From contig NZ_QFXK01000027.1 in assembly GCF_003261635.1 (NCBI RefSeq), positions 124,001 to 188,000 on the forward strand: DNA of 64,000 bases, in the 5' to 3' direction. The notes under the pieces were generated by a model, which did not search any database, was not told where the DNA came from, and saw nothing but the letters and a program-made list of their open reading frames with translations. Positions 26,987-35,499 of this stretch are shown here, one piece after another; the stretch's first letter is position 1; every line of letters starts with the position of its first letter. Source of the stretch: Kribbella monticola (GTDB taxonomy: Bacteria; Actinomycetota; Actinomycetes; Propionibacteriales; Kribbellaceae). Position numbers and translations under genes: made by a program.

Positions 26987-27039
26987 GCCCGAAAACCAGG
27001 CTCACCTTTCCGGTCCACACCCCGCAAAGGAACCCAGAA

Positions 27040-28194
27040 ATGAGCCTCCAGAAGACCTTCATCGACTTCTTCACCGACCGCGGCCACGTGCCCACCACGG
27101 GCTCGTCGCTCATCACGCGCCCCGGTGACCCGGTCCTGTTCACGACCTCCGGCATGCATCCGCTGACGCCTTATCTCGAAGGCGAACCACATCCGATGGG
27201 GCGCAGGTTGACCGGGGTGCAGCGATGTCTGCGAACCACCGATCTCGACGAGGTCGGCGACCGTTCCCACCTGACCGTGTTCGAGATGCTCGGATCGTGG
27301 TCACTCGGCGACTACGGCAGCGAGCAGACGCTGCGGTGGGGGTACGAGCTGCTCACCGAGGGGTACGGCATCGATCCGAGCCAGCTGTACGTGACCGTCT
27401 TCGGCGGAGACAACCAGGTCGAGCTGGACCAGGAATCGCTTCGCACCTGGCAGTCGCTCGGCGTGCCGATCGAGCTCACCACCGACGACAACTGGTGGTC
27501 GAACGGCCCGACCGGTCCGTGCGGTCCCGATTCGGAGATCTTCCTCTGGACCGGCAACGGTACGCCGACCGGTACGCCGTCCACCGACGACCGCTGGGTC
27601 GAGGTGTGGAACCACGTGATGATGCGCTACCGCCGATTCGACGACGGCTCCCTGGAGCCACTGCAGCAGCGCAACATCGACACCGGGCTCGGACTGGAGC
27701 GGCTGACGATGCTGCTCGAGGGCAAGGACTCGGTGTACGAGACGTCACTGTTCGAGCCGTGGATGCGGATCGTCCCGAGCCTGTGGAAGCTGGACCTCGA
27801 ATCGCAGCGGATCGTCATCGACCACCTCCGGTCGAGCATGGTGATCGTCGGCGACGGCGTGCACCCGTCGAACACGGGGCGCGGTTACGTGCTGCGCCGA
27901 CTGATCCGCCGGGTGCTGACGCTGCTCTGGCGGGTCGACGACGGCTACACCGTGTCGGAGCTGCCGATGGAGCTGTACAAGCACACCCTCGAGCACTTCC
28001 ATCAGGGCGAACTGCCGACGCTGGTCCGCCGGATCCTGATCGACGAGGAGATCAGGTTCGCGAACCTGCTGGAGCGCGGCCGCCGGATCATCAGCCACGA
28101 ACGGTTCCAGAAGACGCTCGACCAGAGCGACTTCAACTACCTGCACGAGACGCACGGCCTGCCGCGTGAACTCGTCCAGTCGCTACTTCCGTAG
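27040..28194 (+). CDS. Truncated alanyl-tRNA synthetase paralogue (catalytic core only)
   Basis: 384 aa, against about 870-900 for full AlaRS. The N-terminal class II catalytic core is intact: LFTTSGMHPLTPYLEG, motif 2 region VQRCLRTTDL to TVFEMLGSWS, GPTGPCGPDSEIF, IDTGLGLERL and motif 3 GRGYVLRRLIRR. The protein stops at the HETHGLPRELVQ position, just where the editing domain would begin, so editing and C-Ala domains are absent. ATG 27040 has AAAGGA upstream. It is preceded by the Ala-rich attenuator and is followed by a convergent esterase. It may charge tRNA or another carrier with alanine, or act in resistance or specialised metabolism; these are inferences. Confidence 0.85.
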   Translation: MSLQKTFIDFFTDRGHVPTTGSSLITRPGDPVLFTTSGMHPLTPYLEGEPHPMGRRLTGVQRCLRTTDLDEVGDRSHLTVFEMLGSWSLGDYGSEQTLRWGYELLTEGYGIDPSQLYVTVFGGDNQVELDQESLRTWQSLGVPIELTTDDNWWSNGPTGPCGPDSEIFLWTGNGTPTGTPSTDDRWVEVWNHVMMRYRRFDDGSLEPLQQRNIDTGLGLERLTMLLEGKDSVYETSLFEPWMRIVPSLWKLDLESQRIVIDHLRSSMVIVGDGVHPSNTGRGYVLRRLIRRVLTLLWRVDDGYTVSELPMELYKHTLEHFHQGELPTLVRRILIDEEIRFANLLERGRRIISHERFQKTLDQSDFNYLHETHGLPRELVQSLLP

Positions 28195-28221
28195 CGGCGT
28201 CTGTTCAGCTACTTCCGTAGC
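28181..28221. repeat. Duplicated 14-bp palindrome at two converging 3' ends
   Basis: The palindrome gctacttccgtagc occurs at 28182-28195 and 28208-28221. The first contains the AlaRS-like stop codon and the second, on the other strand, contains the esterase stop codon. Each can form a small hairpin (5-bp stem), so the pair may serve as a bidirectional terminator. Confidence 0.7.
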
Positions 28222-29678
28222 AGGGCCAGTTCGTCGCCGCGCGGATCCGCAAGCTGCCGGGACTCCGGGTGATCGAAGCTCATCACAGGCCTCGAGGTCG
28301 TGTCGTACTGCGACCAGCCCGGATCCCCGGTGGTGGCGAACGCCACCCAGGCCGCGTGCATCCGCTCGGCCAGCGCCTGGGGCGGATCGTCACCCTGCAA
28401 GGGCGATCGGTCGTTGGCCAACGTGTCGAACACGAACGGAATCTCCAGCGCGTGGCAGGACCCGAGCCCGGGCAGCGGCGACTTCCAGTTGAACTCGTAC
28501 ACGTACGCCGTGGAGCTGGTCGCCTCGGCGAGCCGGATCGTCGGCAGCAAGAAGGAGGCGTCGCTCGCCACCGCGGTGTAGATCTCGCCCGGAGATTGCC
28601 CCGGCCGATTGGCGGCGTACGGACCGGCAAGGGCGGGGTCGAGACCCGCCCGGCTGAGCAGCACGGGCAGCGTCTCGGCGGTGATACCGGCGGCGATCCA
28701 GCTGGGCACGGTGAAGAACCGGAACTCTTCCGTGGTCGTCCCGACGAGCAGGTCGACGCCTGCTGCCGCGCCACCGGCGATCGCGTCGAGAGGCAGTTCG
28801 TGGATCAGCTCCCCGTCCACCACCGGGAAGAACGGCATGATCCCGCCGCCCGCCTTGACCACGCTCGCACCGAAACGGGACGGATCCGGGTTCAGCCGGA
28901 GGTCGACCGATACGGCCTGCTGGGCCTTGATCAGCTCAGGAATCGGTACTGCGCCCAGTGCCTCGGGCGTCGCCTCGATGCCGAGCCGCTGCGCCAACTC
29001 GGCCGTCATCAACCGCGCATCACTGGCCAGGGCCACCGCTTCGGCCGATCCACTCTGCACGATCGCCCGCTGGAACAGGCCCTCCGAGGCCGCCAGCGAC
29101 AGCAAGGTCGCGACACTCATCCCACCAGCAGACTGCCCGAAGATCGTGACCCGGCCGGGATCGCCGCCGAACGCCGCGATGTTCTCCTGGACCCAAGCCA
29201 GCGCAGCCAGTTGGTCGAGCAGCCCGCGATTACTGGGCGCCCCCGCCACGACGCCGAAGCCGGCGACCCCGAGCCGGTAGTTGACGCTGACCAGTACGAC
29301 GCCGTCGCGGGCGAAGGCCGTTCCGTCGTACGCCGGGGCTGCGTTCGAGCCGTTGCGGAAAGAGCCGCCGTGGAACCAGACCATCACCGGCAGTCCCGAG
29401 CCGCCAGGCGTCCAGACGTTGACGTTGAGGAATTCAGGGCCAGGGATGATCGGGTTGCTCAGCAGTTTGTCGAACGGCGGGTCGTACCCCGGTTGCGGAG
29501 CGGTTGCGCCGAGCGAGGTGGTGGCGCGGATGCCGTCCCACGGCGTCACCGGTTTCGGCGCGGCGTACAGGTCGGCACCTTGAGGTCCGGCGGCATACGG
29601 GATGCCCAAGTAGGCGGTGACACCGTCCTTCGTCGACCCGCGAACCTGGCCACCCGTTACTGCCGCGATCGGATCCAT
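28209..29678 (-). CDS. Type B carboxylesterase
   Basis: 489-aa alpha/beta hydrolase of the carboxylesterase/para-nitrobenzyl esterase family. The oxyanion-hole segment MVWFHGGSF and nucleophile elbow GQSAGG are clear, and the late CHALEIPFVF supplies the catalytic His. No signal peptide is visible, so it is probably cytoplasmic. It is convergent with the AlaRS-like gene and downstream of the EamA gene on the same strand. Natural substrate unknown. Confidence 0.92.
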   Translation of the reverse strand: MDPIAAVTGGQVRGSTKDGVTAYLGIPYAAGPQGADLYAAPKPVTPWDGIRATTSLGATAPQPGYDPPFDKLLSNPIIPGPEFLNVNVWTPGGSGLPVMVWFHGGSFRNGSNAAPAYDGTAFARDGVVLVSVNYRLGVAGFGVVAGAPSNRGLLDQLAALAWVQENIAAFGGDPGRVTIFGQSAGGMSVATLLSLAASEGLFQRAIVQSGSAEAVALASDARLMTAELAQRLGIEATPEALGAVPIPELIKAQQAVSVDLRLNPDPSRFGASVVKAGGGIMPFFPVVDGELIHELPLDAIAGGAAAGVDLLVGTTTEEFRFFTVPSWIAAGITAETLPVLLSRAGLDPALAGPYAANRPGQSPGEIYTAVASDASFLLPTIRLAEATSSTAYVYEFNWKSPLPGLGSCHALEIPFVFDTLANDRSPLQGDDPPQALAERMHAAWVAFATTGDPGWSQYDTTSRPVMSFDHPESRQLADPRGDELALLRK

Positions 29679-29714
29679 CCGCCCATCGTGCCACCCGCTT
29701 CGAGCGGCGGTGGC

Positions 29715-30713
29715 TCAGAGCGTGGCGCGGTGGAGGGCAGGTTCTGACGGCTCGGGATCGCTGGTGGCCGGGAGTTCGCCAGGGGTCACCTTGCCGACGG
29801 ACGACTGCGCGACGAAGGCGCCGAGCAGAACGATGACGCCACCGATGATCTGGTTCGTCTTGAGCGTCTCGCCGAGCAGGATCCAGGCGAACAGGCTGGC
29901 CGCGACGACCTCGACGTACGCGACTGCTCCACCGATCGCCGCGGACAAGCGCTGTACTGCGGCGGCGCCGGCGAGGTACGCGACGACGGTGCTGACGATG
30001 ATGAGCCAGGCGGCGAAGATCCAGCCCGGCGCGGAGCGGTGGCCGATCGCAATCGTGTCAGTCAGCGAGTGCCACGGGACGGCCCAGGGTGCCGAGATCG
30101 CCGTCAGCAGGATCGCGCCCACGACGCTGCCGGCGGCGGTCATCACCAGCGGATCCGCAACGCCGGTGAGCTTGTCGATCAGGATGAAGTACGTCGCCTG
30201 GCAGGCGGCGGCCGCGAGCCCGGCCAGCAGACCGAGCAGGTCGAGTTGGAGTCCGGACCAGACCTCGACCACGGTGGCGAGCCCGACGAGAGCGATGGCC
30301 ACGCCGAGCGCGGCAGCCCGCGGTACGGCGACCTTCCGGCCGAACTTCAGCCAGCCGACCACGAGCACCGGCCCGGTGAACTCCAGCAGGATCGCCACGC
30401 CGACCGGCAGCCGGCTGGCAGCGATGAAGAACAGTGTCTGGCAGCCGGCGATCCCGGTCAGGCCGTAGAGCACCAATTGTGGCCAGGACTTCCGCGCGGC
30501 GAGCACCCCGGCGCGGCCACGGAGGATGAGCACCAGCGGGACGAGGACGACGGCACTGCCCAGAATGCGCAACCAAGCAGCCTGCTCGGGGGAGAAGCCG
30601 GCGCCGATCAGAGCCTTCGCGAACGGCCCCGAACCGCCGAAGGTCAGCGCCGAGAACAAGGCGAACCCGAGCCCGATCGACTTGGTCCGGGCGGCATCCG
30701 GCGTCGCGTGCAT
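29715..30713 (-). CDS. EamA/DMT-family exporter
   Basis: 332-aa membrane protein with ten predicted helices in two EamA repeats, of the drug/metabolite transporter superfamily (RhtA-like). ATG 30713 has GGGGAG 6 nt upstream; a start at 30776 would add 21 polar residues. It is divergent from a marR gene across a 138-bp gap, so MarR control is likely. Possible substrates are amino acids or small toxic compounds; the sequence does not say which. Confidence 0.88.
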   Translation of the reverse strand: MHATPDAARTKSIGLGFALFSALTFGGSGPFAKALIGAGFSPEQAAWLRILGSAVVLVPLVLILRGRAGVLAARKSWPQLVLYGLTGIAGCQTLFFIAASRLPVGVAILLEFTGPVLVVGWLKFGRKVAVPRAAALGVAIALVGLATVVEVWSGLQLDLLGLLAGLAAAACQATYFILIDKLTGVADPLVMTAAGSVVGAILLTAISAPWAVPWHSLTDTIAIGHRSAPGWIFAAWLIIVSTVVAYLAGAAAVQRLSAAIGGAVAYVEVVAASLFAWILLGETLKTNQIIGGVIVLLGAFVAQSSVGKVTPGELPATSDPEPSEPALHRATL

Positions 30714-30813
30714 CTCAGCTCCCCACTCGTCGTCCAGGCCGATTCCTGTACATGGGTGTAACTGTTTCACACTCATTACACGCCCGTCGAGAGCAATTCC
30801 AGCTGGTGAGCGG

Positions 30814-30853
30814 TTGCGGGCAGATACTACGAATCCGTATAGTACGGAATCGT
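30814..30853 (+). promoter_or_regulatory. marR promoter with palindromic operator
   Basis: -35 ttgcgg (30814-30819), 18-bp spacer, -10 tatagt (30838-30843). An 11-bp imperfect palindrome, acgaatccgta and tacggaatcgt (30829-30839 and 30843-30853, 10 of 11 matched), covers the -10 and the start codon at 30852. RNA would start at about 30851, so the marR mRNA is probably leaderless. Confidence 0.7.
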
Positions 30854-31289
30854 GATATCCGAATCGGAAGAACCTGTGCGACTACTGCTGGAGTTGCAGC
30901 GGGCGACCCACGCGACGCTCCAAGAGCTCACGGCGAAACTGGTGGACCTCGATCTGTCGCCGTCCGAGATCAACGCGCTCGGCAACCTGTCGGACGGCCG
31001 GGCCCGGACCGTGTCGGAGCTGGGTGCGGCGATAGGGATCAGGCCGACCACGCTGACCGGCGTACTGGATCGGCTCGAGCGGCGGGGCTGTCTCACCCGG
31101 GGCGCCCGGGCGGGGGATCGCAGGGCGGTCCTGATCGAGCTGACGGAGTACGGACGGGAGACGGCGGGAGTGATCGCGGCCGCTCTTGCGGAGATCGAAG
31201 ACCGGGCCTTGGCGGATCTGCCGGTAGAAGTAGTCCGCAACTTTCGCCGGGTGCTCAGGGCGCTGGCGGGAGGAGGTAGTGATGAGTGA
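30852..31289 (+). CDS. MarR-family transcriptional regulator
   Basis: 145 aa. The winged helix spans residues ~35-100 (ARTVSELGAAIGIRPTTLTG and LERRGCLTRGARAGDRRAV, the wing with DxR). GTG 30852 lies inside a palindrome that is probably its own operator. It is divergent from the EamA exporter, a usual arrangement for efflux control, and overlaps a small conserved gene by 8 bp. Ligand unknown. Confidence 0.9.
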   Translation: MISESEEPVRLLLELQRATHATLQELTAKLVDLDLSPSEINALGNLSDGRARTVSELGAAIGIRPTTLTGVLDRLERRGCLTRGARAGDRRAVLIELTEYGRETAGVIAAALAEIEDRALADLPVEVVRNFRRVLRALAGGGSDE

Positions 31290-31686
31290 TTTCGAGGCGT
31301 TGATGACCGAGACGCTGCGGACGGCCGACCGGTTCGGGCATCGCGAGCATGTGCGGCTGACCTGGCTGGCGGTTCGCCGGCACGGGGTGGCGGCCGCGAT
31401 CGGCCTTGTCAGTGAGGGGATCCAGCAGACCGCGCGGTACGCCGGTGCGCCGCAGAAGTATCACGCGACCATGAGCAGGGCGTGGGTGGAACTGGTCGGA
31501 CACCACGCGACGGAGGAGCCGGTCGACGACTTCGACGCCTTCGCCGACCGTAATCCGGCGCTCCTCGACAAGCGTCTGCTCCTGCGTTTCTACAGTTCGG
31601 CAACCCTGGCGGACCGGGCGGCAAAGGCAGGTTGGGTGGAGCCGGACATCGCACCGTTCCCTTGGCAGAGAGCTAGAGAACGTTGA
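31282..31686 (+). CDS. Conserved actinobacterial hypothetical protein in the marR operon
   Basis: 134 aa, helical, with no signal peptide or membrane segment. It starts HREHVRLTWLAVRRHG after a short N-terminal helix and contains KYHATMSRAWVELVGHH and LLLRFYSS. ATG 31282 has GGAGGAGG upstream and overlaps the marR stop by 8 bp. I recall similar proteins in actinobacteria but no known function. It overlaps the convergent DUF1345 gene by 14 bp. Confidence 0.75.
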   Translation: MSDFEALMTETLRTADRFGHREHVRLTWLAVRRHGVAAAIGLVSEGIQQTARYAGAPQKYHATMSRAWVELVGHHATEEPVDDFDAFADRNPALLDKRLLLRFYSSATLADRAAKAGWVEPDIAPFPWQRARER

Positions 31687-32341
31687 CCGCGCGGGCGGCG
31701 ACGATAGCGATGGTCAGCAGGGACACGCCGGACTGGAATCCCATCAGCGTCTTGGCGCGGGCGGTGAGTGGCATGGTGTCGGTCGGACTGAAGGCAGTGG
31801 CCGCGGTGAAAGCGACGAACAGGTAGTCGGTGAAACCTGGGAGCCAGTCCTGCCACCCGGGCAGGTCGAGCGTCATCTGGGGGAACAGCAGGTCCGCACG
31901 CTCCTCCTCGTGCTCGTGCTCGGGCATCCGCGCGAACGGCCCTCCGCGATCGATCTCCCAGTACCAGACCGCGAAGGCCACCACATTGGTTACCCAGATC
32001 AGCAACGCGGCCTTCACCAGCACCAGACCGTCGGTGCTGTGATCGCCGAGGTAGACGATCATCTCGAGCAGGTAGAGCGCGTTGATCCCCACCAGCACCG
32101 CCAGCAGGATCAGCTCGACCTTGCGGAGCCATGGCTCGTCCACGTGCAGGCGGAGCGGGTTCGTCCAGACCAGCGGCACCAGCAGCCCGGCACCGAAGGC
32201 GGGCAGCAACCAGCGCGGCAGGTCCATGAGCTGCGGCGGTACTGCGAGCTGTAGCCCGAGCACCACGATCACCGCCAGCGAAGCGGGCCACCGACGGGTG
32301 TGTCGCATACTGGGCGCGGGCGCCTTCGGTACCTTGCTCAC
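31673..32341 (-). CDS. DUF1345-family membrane protein
   Basis: 222 aa with about five membrane helices. It has the family features: DLLFPQMTLDLPGW before the helix DYLFVAFTAATAFSPTDT and a C-terminal helix with FQSGVSLLTIAIVAARAVN. GTG 32341 begins a short basic segment before the first helix. A long frame extends far upstream, but that part is antisense to the regulator gene. Function unknown. Confidence 0.85.
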   Translation of the reverse strand: MSKVPKAPAPSMRHTRRWPASLAVIVVLGLQLAVPPQLMDLPRWLLPAFGAGLLVPLVWTNPLRLHVDEPWLRKVELILLAVLVGINALYLLEMIVYLGDHSTDGLVLVKAALLIWVTNVVAFAVWYWEIDRGGPFARMPEHEHEEERADLLFPQMTLDLPGWQDWLPGFTDYLFVAFTAATAFSPTDTMPLTARAKTLMGFQSGVSLLTIAIVAARAVNVL

Positions 32342-32391
32342 CGCAGCATTCTGACCCGCATTGCCTTGTCCTGGTGGGATGTCAGCCCACG

Positions 32392-33369
32392 TCAGCCCAC
32401 CGAGGCGTCGACGACCGCCTGCCCGACGTCCGTACGCCGGTAGTGCACCTGGTGCCCCGTACGTCGTCTGCTCACCAGACCCGCCCCGTGCAGCGCTCCC
32501 AGGTGCTCCGCCACGGTCCCCAGAGCCAGCCCGTACTGCGCTGCCAAAGCGCTCGTCGTCGCGGGTGGATCCAGCGCGACCAGCAGCGTCGCCCGGGTGC
32601 GGCCGAGCAGCGTCGCCAGTGGATCCGGGGGAGCCGGTGCGTCGGACCAGAGCCGGGCTGCACCACGAGCCGGATACACCACCGTTGGCTGGTAGCCGGT
32701 CGCAGTCACCAGGACCAGATACGGCCAGGCGAAGACTCCTGGTACGAGCAAGAGCCCTTGGCCTTCGAGTTCGCGGTCCTGCTCCCGGAACTGGGACGTG
32801 ATCAATCGGTCGTCGGCCCAGGCCAGCGCAGGGTGCAGATCGTCGAAAAGCTTCGCCAGTCCACCCGAGGTGAGCTGGTTGCCCCGGTAGGCGAGGTCGT
32901 CCTCGAGGACCCGGCTGATCAGCGGCCAGTCCGGCTCGATCAAGGCATGCCAGGCGGCCTCGATCTCGGCCGCGAACCCTTCGCGTGCCGCGGCCGGATC
33001 GGTCAGCATCTTGTTGATCGTCGGCGCGCCCGGATTGTTCCGGGTGTCGCGGGACTGGATCAGCTCGGCCCGCACCTGGTGCAGAGGCGTACTCCGAACG
33101 CGCGCGATCTCCGTCTCGAACCGGGCGCGCGAAGCCTTCGGCGGGGGAGTGAGGAAGTCGGGCGTGTAGCCGGTGCGCGGCTGGACGGCTCGCAGCAGCT
33201 CCAACTCCAGGCCGGCCGTCGCGTCGGCCTTGGCCGCGACCCAGGGCGAGTACAGCGGCCGGTGGCGCGGCCCGTTCAGCACCCGGACCGCCGAGATCGT
33301 CTCCCACAACGGTGAGATCCCGAACCGGCACCGCAGCGCGTCCGCCTGACCGAACTTGAGAATCGTCAC
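32392..33369 (-). CDS. ArsR-like winged-helix transcriptional regulator
   Basis: 325 aa. The C-terminal ~80 residues form an ArsR-type winged helix (ATTSALAAQYGLALGTVAEH and GAGLVSRRRTGHQVHYRR). The N-terminal ~230 residues resemble the DUF5937 type found with such helices in actinobacteria. It is divergent from an MFS transporter gene (68-bp gap), which it probably controls. Ligand unknown. Confidence 0.85.
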   Translation of the reverse strand: MTILKFGQADALRCRFGISPLWETISAVRVLNGPRHRPLYSPWVAAKADATAGLELELLRAVQPRTGYTPDFLTPPPKASRARFETEIARVRSTPLHQVRAELIQSRDTRNNPGAPTINKMLTDPAAAREGFAAEIEAAWHALIEPDWPLISRVLEDDLAYRGNQLTSGGLAKLFDDLHPALAWADDRLITSQFREQDRELEGQGLLLVPGVFAWPYLVLVTATGYQPTVVYPARGAARLWSDAPAPPDPLATLLGRTRATLLVALDPPATTSALAAQYGLALGTVAEHLGALHGAGLVSRRRTGHQVHYRRTDVGQAVVDASVG

Positions 33370-33437
33370 GGCTGGGAACTTTCGGTCATAGCCGAAAGAG
33401 TACGCGCGCCCGGAACGCCCGGAGCACGCTCTCTGCC

Positions 33438-34547
33438 GTGTCCACCTCGATCTCCGCCCACCCCGCGGGCTACAACTCCGTACTACGGGTGCCCGGCCTG
33501 CGGCCGGTCTTCATCGCCCACGGTGTCTCGATGGCCGGGTCGGTCGCGGCCGAGGTCGCGCTCGCGATCATGATCTTCGAACGGACCCGGTCGCCGTTGC
33601 TGTCCGCCTTGGTGCTGGTCTGTTCGTTCCTGCCGTACGCGCTCGGCGGAGCAGTCCTCTCCTCGATCGCGGACAGGTTCCCGGCCAGGCCCGTCCTCGT
33701 CTGCTGCGATCTGATTTGTGCGGCCGCGATCGCGGCGATGCTGATTCCGGGCATGCCGGTCGCGGGTCTGCTCGCCCTGCTGCTGGTGACCGGCGTCGTG
33801 GCTCCCATCTTCGCCGGTGCGCGGGCCGCAAGCCTGGCTCACCTGCTGGATGCCGAGCTGTTCCCGGTCGGCAGGTCGTTGCTCAGGGCAATCGGTCAGC
33901 TGACGATCCTGACCGGCTTGGCGATCGGATCGGTCGCCGTCGCTGCGGTCGGGCCCAGTTGGCTGCTGACGCTCGACGCCGCCTCGTTCGCGGCATCGGC
34001 TGTGCTCATCGGGGTGGGCACGCCATCGACGCCGAGGAGCGGCACGGCAACTCGTAGTACGGTGCGGGAATCCCTTGCTGGGTTGGGATATGTCTTCGGC
34101 AACCCGCGGCTCCGGCGACTGGTCGTGTTGTCCTGGGTCGTTCCGGCGTTTTCCTCGATGCCGGACGGGCTGGCCGTCGCCTACACCGGCCAGCTCGGCG
34201 TCGCCGCGTCGCTGGCCGGTGCGCTGTTGACCGGCTATGCGGTGGGTTCGATCGTTGGCGAGCTGGTTGCTTCGCGGCTCTCGCCACGTGTGCGGAGGCG
34301 GCTTGTGGTGCCTCTGATTCTGCTGACCCAAGTGCCCGCGATCGCCTTCGTGGCCGAGCCGCCGGTCGCCGTCGCCGCGGTGTTGCTGGCGATCTCGGGG
34401 TCCGGCTACGCGTTCAACCAGGGGATCGATCCGCTGGTGCTCGCCGCCGTCGAGCCGGCGTACCGGGGGAGGCTGTTCACCGTCCAGACCAGCGGGTTGA
34501 TGGCGATTCAGGGAGTGGGGATCGCGCTGGCGTGCTCGGCACGCTGA
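33438..34547 (+). CDS. MFS transporter, frameshifted near the C-terminus
   Basis: 369 aa from GTG 33438, with 11 helices of a major facilitator exporter. The frame ends with GVGIALACSAR and a TGA at 34545, but the shifted frame from 34532 continues VLGTLIRPNLAICVGG to a TGA at 34634-34636 and looks like the missing last helix. A small indel near 34527-34534 is therefore likely, either real or a sequencing error. It is under the divergent ArsR-like regulator. Substrate unknown. Confidence 0.82.
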   Translation: MSTSISAHPAGYNSVLRVPGLRPVFIAHGVSMAGSVAAEVALAIMIFERTRSPLLSALVLVCSFLPYALGGAVLSSIADRFPARPVLVCCDLICAAAIAAMLIPGMPVAGLLALLLVTGVVAPIFAGARAASLAHLLDAELFPVGRSLLRAIGQLTILTGLAIGSVAVAAVGPSWLLTLDAASFAASAVLIGVGTPSTPRSGTATRSTVRESLAGLGYVFGNPRLRRLVVLSWVVPAFSSMPDGLAVAYTGQLGVAASLAGALLTGYAVGSIVGELVASRLSPRVRRRLVVPLILLTQVPAIAFVAEPPVAVAAVLLAISGSGYAFNQGIDPLVLAAVEPAYRGRLFTVQTSGLMAIQGVGIALACSAR

Positions 34548-34636
34548 TCCGGCCGAATCTGGCGATCTGCGTGGGTGGCGTGGTCGGGACGGTGACGACC
34601 ATGGTGCTCGCCCGGAGAGCGCTTTCGGGCGACTGA
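34532..34636 (+). pseudogene. Out-of-frame C-terminal helix of the MFS transporter
   Basis: A 34-codon continuation in another frame, with hydrophobic NLAICVGGVVGTVTTMVLA and a charged tail (RRALSGD). It has no ribosome site or start of its own beyond a GTG at 34532. Best read as the displaced end of the upstream gene. Confidence 0.7.
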
Positions 34637-34682
34637 CCGGCGTACCGGCCGAACTGGTGCGCCGGCGTACCGGCTTGATTGG

Positions 34683-35426
34683 TTACCAGGGGATGGAGTC
34701 GTCGGGGTTGGGGCCGCGGGAGACGCCGGTGGGGCCGTCGGCTGGGAGGGTCGCCAGATAGACCGGTGCGGCGGCTCCGTCGGCGACCGTGCGGTTGCCG
34801 CGGGGGATGGGCGCGCCCGCGTTGATATCGGTGGGGACCAGACCCGGCGTGGCGGCGTTCACCTTGATGCCGTCGGCCCGGAGCGCGGCGGCGTACGAGA
34901 GCGTCAGTGCGTTGAGCGCGGCCTTGGACGAGCTGTAGGCCAGCAGTTGATGCTTGGACTGCGGGCTCTCGAAGTCGCTCAACTTCGCGAGCGACCCGAG
35001 GCTGCTGGAGATGTTGACGATCCGGGCATTCGGCGACTGACGGAGCAGCGGGATGCAGGCCGATGTCACCGTCACCACGCCGAAGACATTGACCTCGTAC
35101 GTCGTCCGCAGGTGCTCGGCCGTCAGATCGACCAGCGCGGTGTCCCACTCGACGGCGATCCCCGCGTTGTTGACCAGGACGTCGAGCCGGCCCGCGTCCG
35201 CCTCGATCGCCTTCACCGCGGCAGCGACCGAGTCGGGGTCGGTCACATCCAGCTGGACGAACCGGACATCGCCGTCGCCGGCCAGTTCCGCCGCGGCGGT
35301 CCGGCCGCGTTCGTTGTCGCGGGCCCCCAGATAGACGGTCAGCCCCAGCGTTGCGAGTTGCCGGGCGATCTCCCGGCCGATTCCTTTGTTGGCACCGGTG
35401 ACCAGTGCGACCTCATTGGTGTTCAT
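34683..35426 (-). CDS. Short-chain dehydrogenase/reductase
   Basis: 247-aa Rossmann enzyme of the SDR family. Cofactor motif TGANKGIG, NNAG, active-site Ser in VNISSSLGS and YSSSKAA (YxxxK) are all present. An NADP preference is suggested by the Arg in GARDNERG. It is divergent from a lysR gene, which probably regulates it. Substrate unknown; the sequence resembles carbonyl-reductase-like SDRs. Confidence 0.92.
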   Translation of the reverse strand: MNTNEVALVTGANKGIGREIARQLATLGLTVYLGARDNERGRTAAAELAGDGDVRFVQLDVTDPDSVAAAVKAIEADAGRLDVLVNNAGIAVEWDTALVDLTAEHLRTTYEVNVFGVVTVTSACIPLLRQSPNARIVNISSSLGSLAKLSDFESPQSKHQLLAYSSSKAALNALTLSYAAALRADGIKVNAATPGLVPTDINAGAPIPRGNRTVADGAAAPVYLATLPADGPTGVSRGPNPDDSIPW

Positions 35427-35482
35427 GTCGTCCAGTTCAGTCGCAGCGGGCCGGAAAGAAAAAGACCGATCGGGTAGCCCGG

Positions 35483-35499
35483 CATACCCTGGAGGTATG
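35483..35499. promoter_or_regulatory. Palindrome between SDR and lysR genes
   Basis: catacc and ggtatg arms with a 5-bp spacer, overlapping the lysR ATG at 35497. It fits a LysR-type T-N11-A site for autorepression. The close GGAGG (35491-35495) is too near the ATG for a normal ribosome site. Confidence 0.5.
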
